The notes below the pieces were generated by a model. The model had not been told where the DNA came from. It made no database searches and worked only from the letters and a program-made list of their open reading frames with translations. A program made the position numbers and the translations under genes. 64,000 nucleotides of DNA. Source: Mycolicibacterium aromaticivorans JS19b1 = JCM 16368. GTDB taxonomy: Bacteria; Actinomycetota; Actinomycetes; Mycobacteriales; Mycobacteriaceae. The stretch covers positions 4,340,001-4,404,000 of the forward strand of contig NZ_JALN02000001.1 in NCBI RefSeq assembly GCF_000559085.1, in the 5' to 3' direction. This document shows positions 61,267 through 64,000 of this stretch, in pieces. Position 1 is the first letter of the stretch, and each line of letters starts with the position of its first letter.

Positions 61267-63590
61267 CCCACACCGACCACTTGGCCGACTTCAGCACCAC
61301 CGACGACGCGCTGGTGCTGGCATCGGTGTCGTCGAAGGCCGAGTTCGAGCTACTCAACGACTGGCTGCACGCGCAACGGCGGGCACACCCCGACACCAAG
61401 GTCGAGGTGCTGCGCCTGCCTGCCGGCGATCCGCCGCCCGGCGTGGTGGCCCAACTCGTCGAAGAACTGGGTGTCGGGGAGGACCGGCTGGTCGTCCCGG
61501 TGCGGGTATTCTGGGTGCCCGGTGGGCTGCCAACCCGGGTCAAGGTCGTCGGCCTGATCTCCGGACGGGACACCTACCGGCCGCCAGAAGTGCTGCAGCG
61601 CAGAATTCTTCGCCGCGATCCGTCCCGCGCACGCATCGTCGCCGGCGAACCGGCGAAGGTCTCCGAGCTGCGCCAGCAATGGCACGAGAACACCGTCGGC
61701 GACAGCCCCCGGGACTTCGCCCGCTTTGTGTTGCGCCGCGCCAGGCTCGCGATCGAGCGGATGGAGTTACGGCTCCTGGGCCCGGAATACAAGTCGCCGC
61801 AGTTGATCACTGACGAACTGATGTCCTCCACGCGATTCATGGAGGGCCTGGAGAAGATCCCCGATGCCGACCCCGCCAAAGCCGAGGAGATGCTCAACGA
61901 GCTCGCCACGGGCTGGAGCAGGTTCTCGGTCGACCTGATCCCCAACCTGGGGCGAGCGATCTTCAGCCGGGGCTTCGATCCCCGAATCGACTACGACAGC
62001 ATGGAAATCGAGTCGATGCGGCGCGGCCTCGAAGACCATCCGGCGGTCTTGCTGTGGTCGCACCGGTCCTACCTCGACGGCGTCATCGTCCCGGTTGCGA
62101 TGCAGGAGAACCGGCTTCCGCCGGCGCACACCTTCGCCGGGATCAACCTCTCGTTCGGGTTCATGGGTCCGCTGATGCGCCGCTCCGGCGTGATCTTCCT
62201 GCGCCGCAAGCTTGACGACCCGGTGTACAAGTACGTGTTGCGGCAGTTCGTCGGCTACATCGTCGAGAAGCGATTCAACCTCAGCTGGTCGATCGAGGGC
62301 ACCCGGTCACGCACCGGAAAGATGTTGCCGCCCAAGCTCGGACTGCTCGCCTACGTCGCCGATGCGTATCTGGACGGCCGCAGTGAAGACATTCTGCTGC
62401 AACCGGTGTCGATCAGCTTCGACCAGTTGCACGAGACCACCGAATACGCGGCCTACGCCCGGGGTGGCGAGAAGACGCCGGAGAGCGCCGAATGGCTGTA
62501 CAAGTTCATCAAGGCTCAGGGCGAACGCAACTACGGCAAGATCTACGTCCGCTTCCCCGAAGCGGTTTCGATGCGCCAATACCTCGGGGAACCGGGCGGC
62601 TCGATCGCCTCGGATGAGGCCGCTAAACGGCTGGCCATGCAGAAGATGGCCTTCGAGGTGGCCTGGCGGATTCTGCGGGTGACACCGATCAACGCCAGCG
62701 GCCTCGTGTCGGCGCTGCTGCTCACCACCCGCGGCCGTGCGTTGACGCTCAACCAGCTGCACCACACCTTGCAGGACTCGCTGGATTACCTTCAGCGCAA
62801 ACAGAACCCGGTCACCAACAGCGCGCTGCGGCTACGAACGCCGGACGGGGTGCGGGCCGCGGTCGACGCGTTGTCCAACGGTCATCCGGTGACCCGGGTC
62901 GACGGCGGTCACGAGCCGGTGTGGCGCATCGCGCCGGAGCACGAGCACGAGGCGGCCTTCTACCGGAACACCCTGATCCACGCATTCCTGGAGACGTCGA
63001 TCGCCGAACTGGCGCTGGCTCATGCCGGCCGCGCACCCGACGGAGACCGGGTGGAGGTGTTCTGGGATCAGGCGATGCGCCTGCGCGACTTGCTGAAGTT
63101 CGACTTCTACTTCGCCGACTCCGCGGCCTTCCGCGAGCACCTCGCCGAAGAGATGTCGTGGCAACGCGATTGGGAGGTCCAGGTCGCCGCGGGCGGCGAC
63201 GCGGTGGACAACCTGCTGCGCGACAAGAAGCCGCTGATGGCGCACGCCATGCTGCGGCCGTTCATCGAGGCCTACACGATCGTCGCCGACGTGCTGTGTG
63301 ACGCACCGAGCGACGTCGAAGAGAAGGAGCTCACCAAGATGGCCCTGGGCGTGGGCGCCCAGTACGCCGCCCAGGGCCGAATCCGCAGCAACGAGTCGGT
63401 GTCGGCGCTGCTGTTCACGACAGCGCGGCAGGTTGCCGCAGACCAGAATCTGCTGCAGGCCGGGCCGGATCTGCGGGAGCGGCGAGCGGCGTTCCTGCAC
63501 GAACTGCGCAGCATCCTGACCGACATGGACCGCATCCACGAGTTCTCCAGTGCCCAGTTCTATGCCCGTGAGCTCAGGCAGCGCGAGTAG
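61263..63590 (+). CDS. plsB2: Glycerol-3-phosphate acyltransferase PlsB2
   Basis: 775 aa. First acylation of glycerol-3-phosphate in membrane-lipid and triacylglycerol synthesis. Active-site blocks: [16 protein letters not shown] (HxxxxD, about 262-277), [20 protein letters not shown] and [22 protein letters not shown] 61263 overlaps the plsC stop. With WS/DGAT and plsC this is one co-translated lipid-assembly operon. Confidence 0.93.
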   Translation: MTHTDHLADFSTTDDALVLASVSSKAEFELLNDWLHAQRRAHPDTKVEVLRLPAGDPPPGVVAQLVEELGVGEDRLVVPVRVFWVPGGLPTRVKVVGLISGRDTYRPPEVLQRRILRRDPSRARIVAGEPAKVSELRQQWHENTVGDSPRDFARFVLRRARLAIERMELRLLGPEYKSPQLITDELMSSTRFMEGLEKIPDADPAKAEEMLNELATGWSRFSVDLIPNLGRAIFSRGFDPRIDYDSMEIESMRRGLEDHPAVLLWSHRSYLDGVIVPVAMQENRLPPAHTFAGINLSFGFMGPLMRRSGVIFLRRKLDDPVYKYVLRQFVGYIVEKRFNLSWSIEGTRSRTGKMLPPKLGLLAYVADAYLDGRSEDILLQPVSISFDQLHETTEYAAYARGGEKTPESAEWLYKFIKAQGERNYGKIYVRFPEAVSMRQYLGEPGGSIASDEAAKRLAMQKMAFEVAWRILRVTPINASGLVSALLLTTRGRALTLNQLHHTLQDSLDYLQRKQNPVTNSALRLRTPDGVRAAVDALSNGHPVTRVDGGHEPVWRIAPEHEHEAAFYRNTLIHAFLETSIAELALAHAGRAPDGDRVEVFWDQAMRLRDLLKFDFYFADSAAFREHLAEEMSWQRDWEVQVAAGGDAVDNLLRDKKPLMAHAMLRPFIEAYTIVADVLCDAPSDVEEKELTKMALGVGAQYAAQGRIRSNESVSALLFTTARQVAADQNLLQAGPDLRERRAAFLHELRSILTDMDRIHEFSSAQFYARELRQRE

Positions 63591-63605
63591 CCATACGCTG
63601 AAACG

Positions 63606-64000
63606 ATGACCGCACCTGCCGCCAGCCGCCCCGCGGTCTGGCCGGTGCTGTCGATGGTGGCGCTGCTGGCCGGCATCACCGCCGCGGGCATCGGCGCGCT
63701 GTCTCTCGCTGATGCGTTGACGGCGACCGGACTGCCCGATCCCGGGCCCGTCACCACGCTGGGCCTGCCCTTCGTACAGGCCGCCGGCGAGATCGCGGCG
63801 GTGCTTGCGGTGGGCTCGTTCCTGTTCGCGACGTTCTTCGTCCCGCCGCAGGGCAGCGGAGTGCTCGACGTCGCCGGCTACCGCGCGTTGCGGATCGGGG
63901 TCGCCGCATCCGGGGCGTGGGCGGTCTGCGCGGCGCTGCTCGTCCCGCTGACCGTCTCCGACGTGTCGGGCCAGCCGCTGCGCGAGCACCTCAACCCGGT
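63606..64000 (+). CDS. CopD/cytochrome-oxidase-assembly-type membrane protein, 3' partial
   Basis: Frame runs off the right edge after 131 codons. Three hydrophobic segments (PVLSMVALLAGITAAGIGAL, VQAAGEIAAVLAVGSFLFATFFV, VAASGAWAVCAALLVPLTV) and GxxxLRIG-like spacing match the N-terminal CopD part of the mycobacterial CopD-CtaG fusion (about 660 aa, Rv0102-like). Copper import/cytochrome oxidase assembly role is inferred. Starts 16 nt after plsB2. Confidence 0.7.
   Translation, partial: MTAPAASRPAVWPVLSMVALLAGITAAGIGALSLADALTATGLPDPGPVTTLGLPFVQAAGEIAAVLAVGSFLFATFFVPPQGSGVLDVAGYRALRIGVAASGAWAVCAALLVPLTVSDVSGQPLREHLNP

Noticed and set aside
62832-63989. 385-aa minus-strand frame over plsB2 and the next gene
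   Set aside because: Crosses two real genes antisense; no family resemblance.
1-64000. CRISPR arrays, insertion sequences, prophage or integrase genes
   Set aside because: No regularly spaced repeats, transposase or integrase motifs were seen on either strand.

Overview
The window is high-GC actinobacterial chromosomal DNA, most likely from a fast-growing Mycobacterium (Mycolicibacterium). The pointers are an MspA-type porin at 29.3 kb, a mycolic-acid-type methyltransferase, a WS/DGAT acyltransferase, plsC/plsB2, and gene order that matches what I recall of the M. tuberculosis Rv2482c-Rv2501c region (inverted here). I see no phage, transposase or CRISPR array. One tRNA gene (Arg, anticodon TCT) is present at 51.5 kb.

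Layout. 0-7.7 kb: a tightly overlapped operon for leucine/branched-chain and itaconyl-CoA catabolism (accA1, fadE19, maoC-like hydratase, citE-like lyase, bkdA, bkdB, bkdC). 7.7-13.4 kb: an ArsR-SRPBCC regulator, echA14-like crotonase, a large BTAD/AAA regulator and a hemerythrin-like protein. 13.5-18.5 kb: a nitrogen-salvage operon (cysteine hydrolase, FdrA-like, DUF1116, carbamate kinase fused to an allophanate-hydrolase C-terminal domain). 18.6-24.3 kb: diguanylate cyclase, ECF sigma factor, small proteins, a cyclopropane/mycolic methyltransferase, then a scar where a frameshifted sodA remnant abuts a truncated copC. 25.1-26.4 kb: a cobalamin riboswitch in front of a NicT-type Co/Ni transporter. 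26.4-45.5 kb: an envelope and metal region with uppP, a PAP2 phosphatase, the mspA porin, two paralogous two-component systems, a LolCD-like ABC system with a lipoprotein, an FkbM methyltransferase, secreted PASTA-type proteins, a ZIP transporter, a COG4705 membrane protein and FetB. 45.8-51.5 kb: a lower-GC cassette (sulfotransferase, SDR, DUF1214, SRPBCC), a broken fic gene and a RelBE-type toxin-antitoxin pair, ending at tRNA-Arg. 52.3-64 kb: conserved lipid genes (lipQ-like esterase, SDR, small membrane proteins, amino-acid decarboxylase, WS/DGAT, plsC, plsB2, start of a CopD/CtaG protein).

The most interesting signal is regulatory. At least seven intergenic sites between 29 and 43.4 kb carry a direct repeat close to YTCAGCG-N4-TCTCAGC with 11-bp periodicity, followed exactly 14 bp after the second CAG by an xANNNT hexamer that looks like a -10 element. 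At two of them the predicted transcription start falls on, or 1 nt before, a GTG start codon, which would give leaderless mRNAs. The sites precede mspA, both response regulators, the FkbM gene, the secreted-protein genes, the COG4705 gene and (minus strand) the small secreted protein upstream of the ABC operon. This looks like one local regulon driven by one or both two-component systems. In both systems the regulator and kinase genes are convergent with overlapping 3' ends. The second copy still carries a 75-bp piece of an mspA-like gene plus a 72-bp block 69/72 identical to the region behind intact mspA, so the porin/two-component module was duplicated and then eroded.

The second strong candidate is the FdrA/DUF1116/carbamate kinase operon. 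It resembles oxamate/carbamoyl-transfer clusters but lacks a DUF2877 partner and adds an allophanate-hydrolase C-terminal domain to the kinase.
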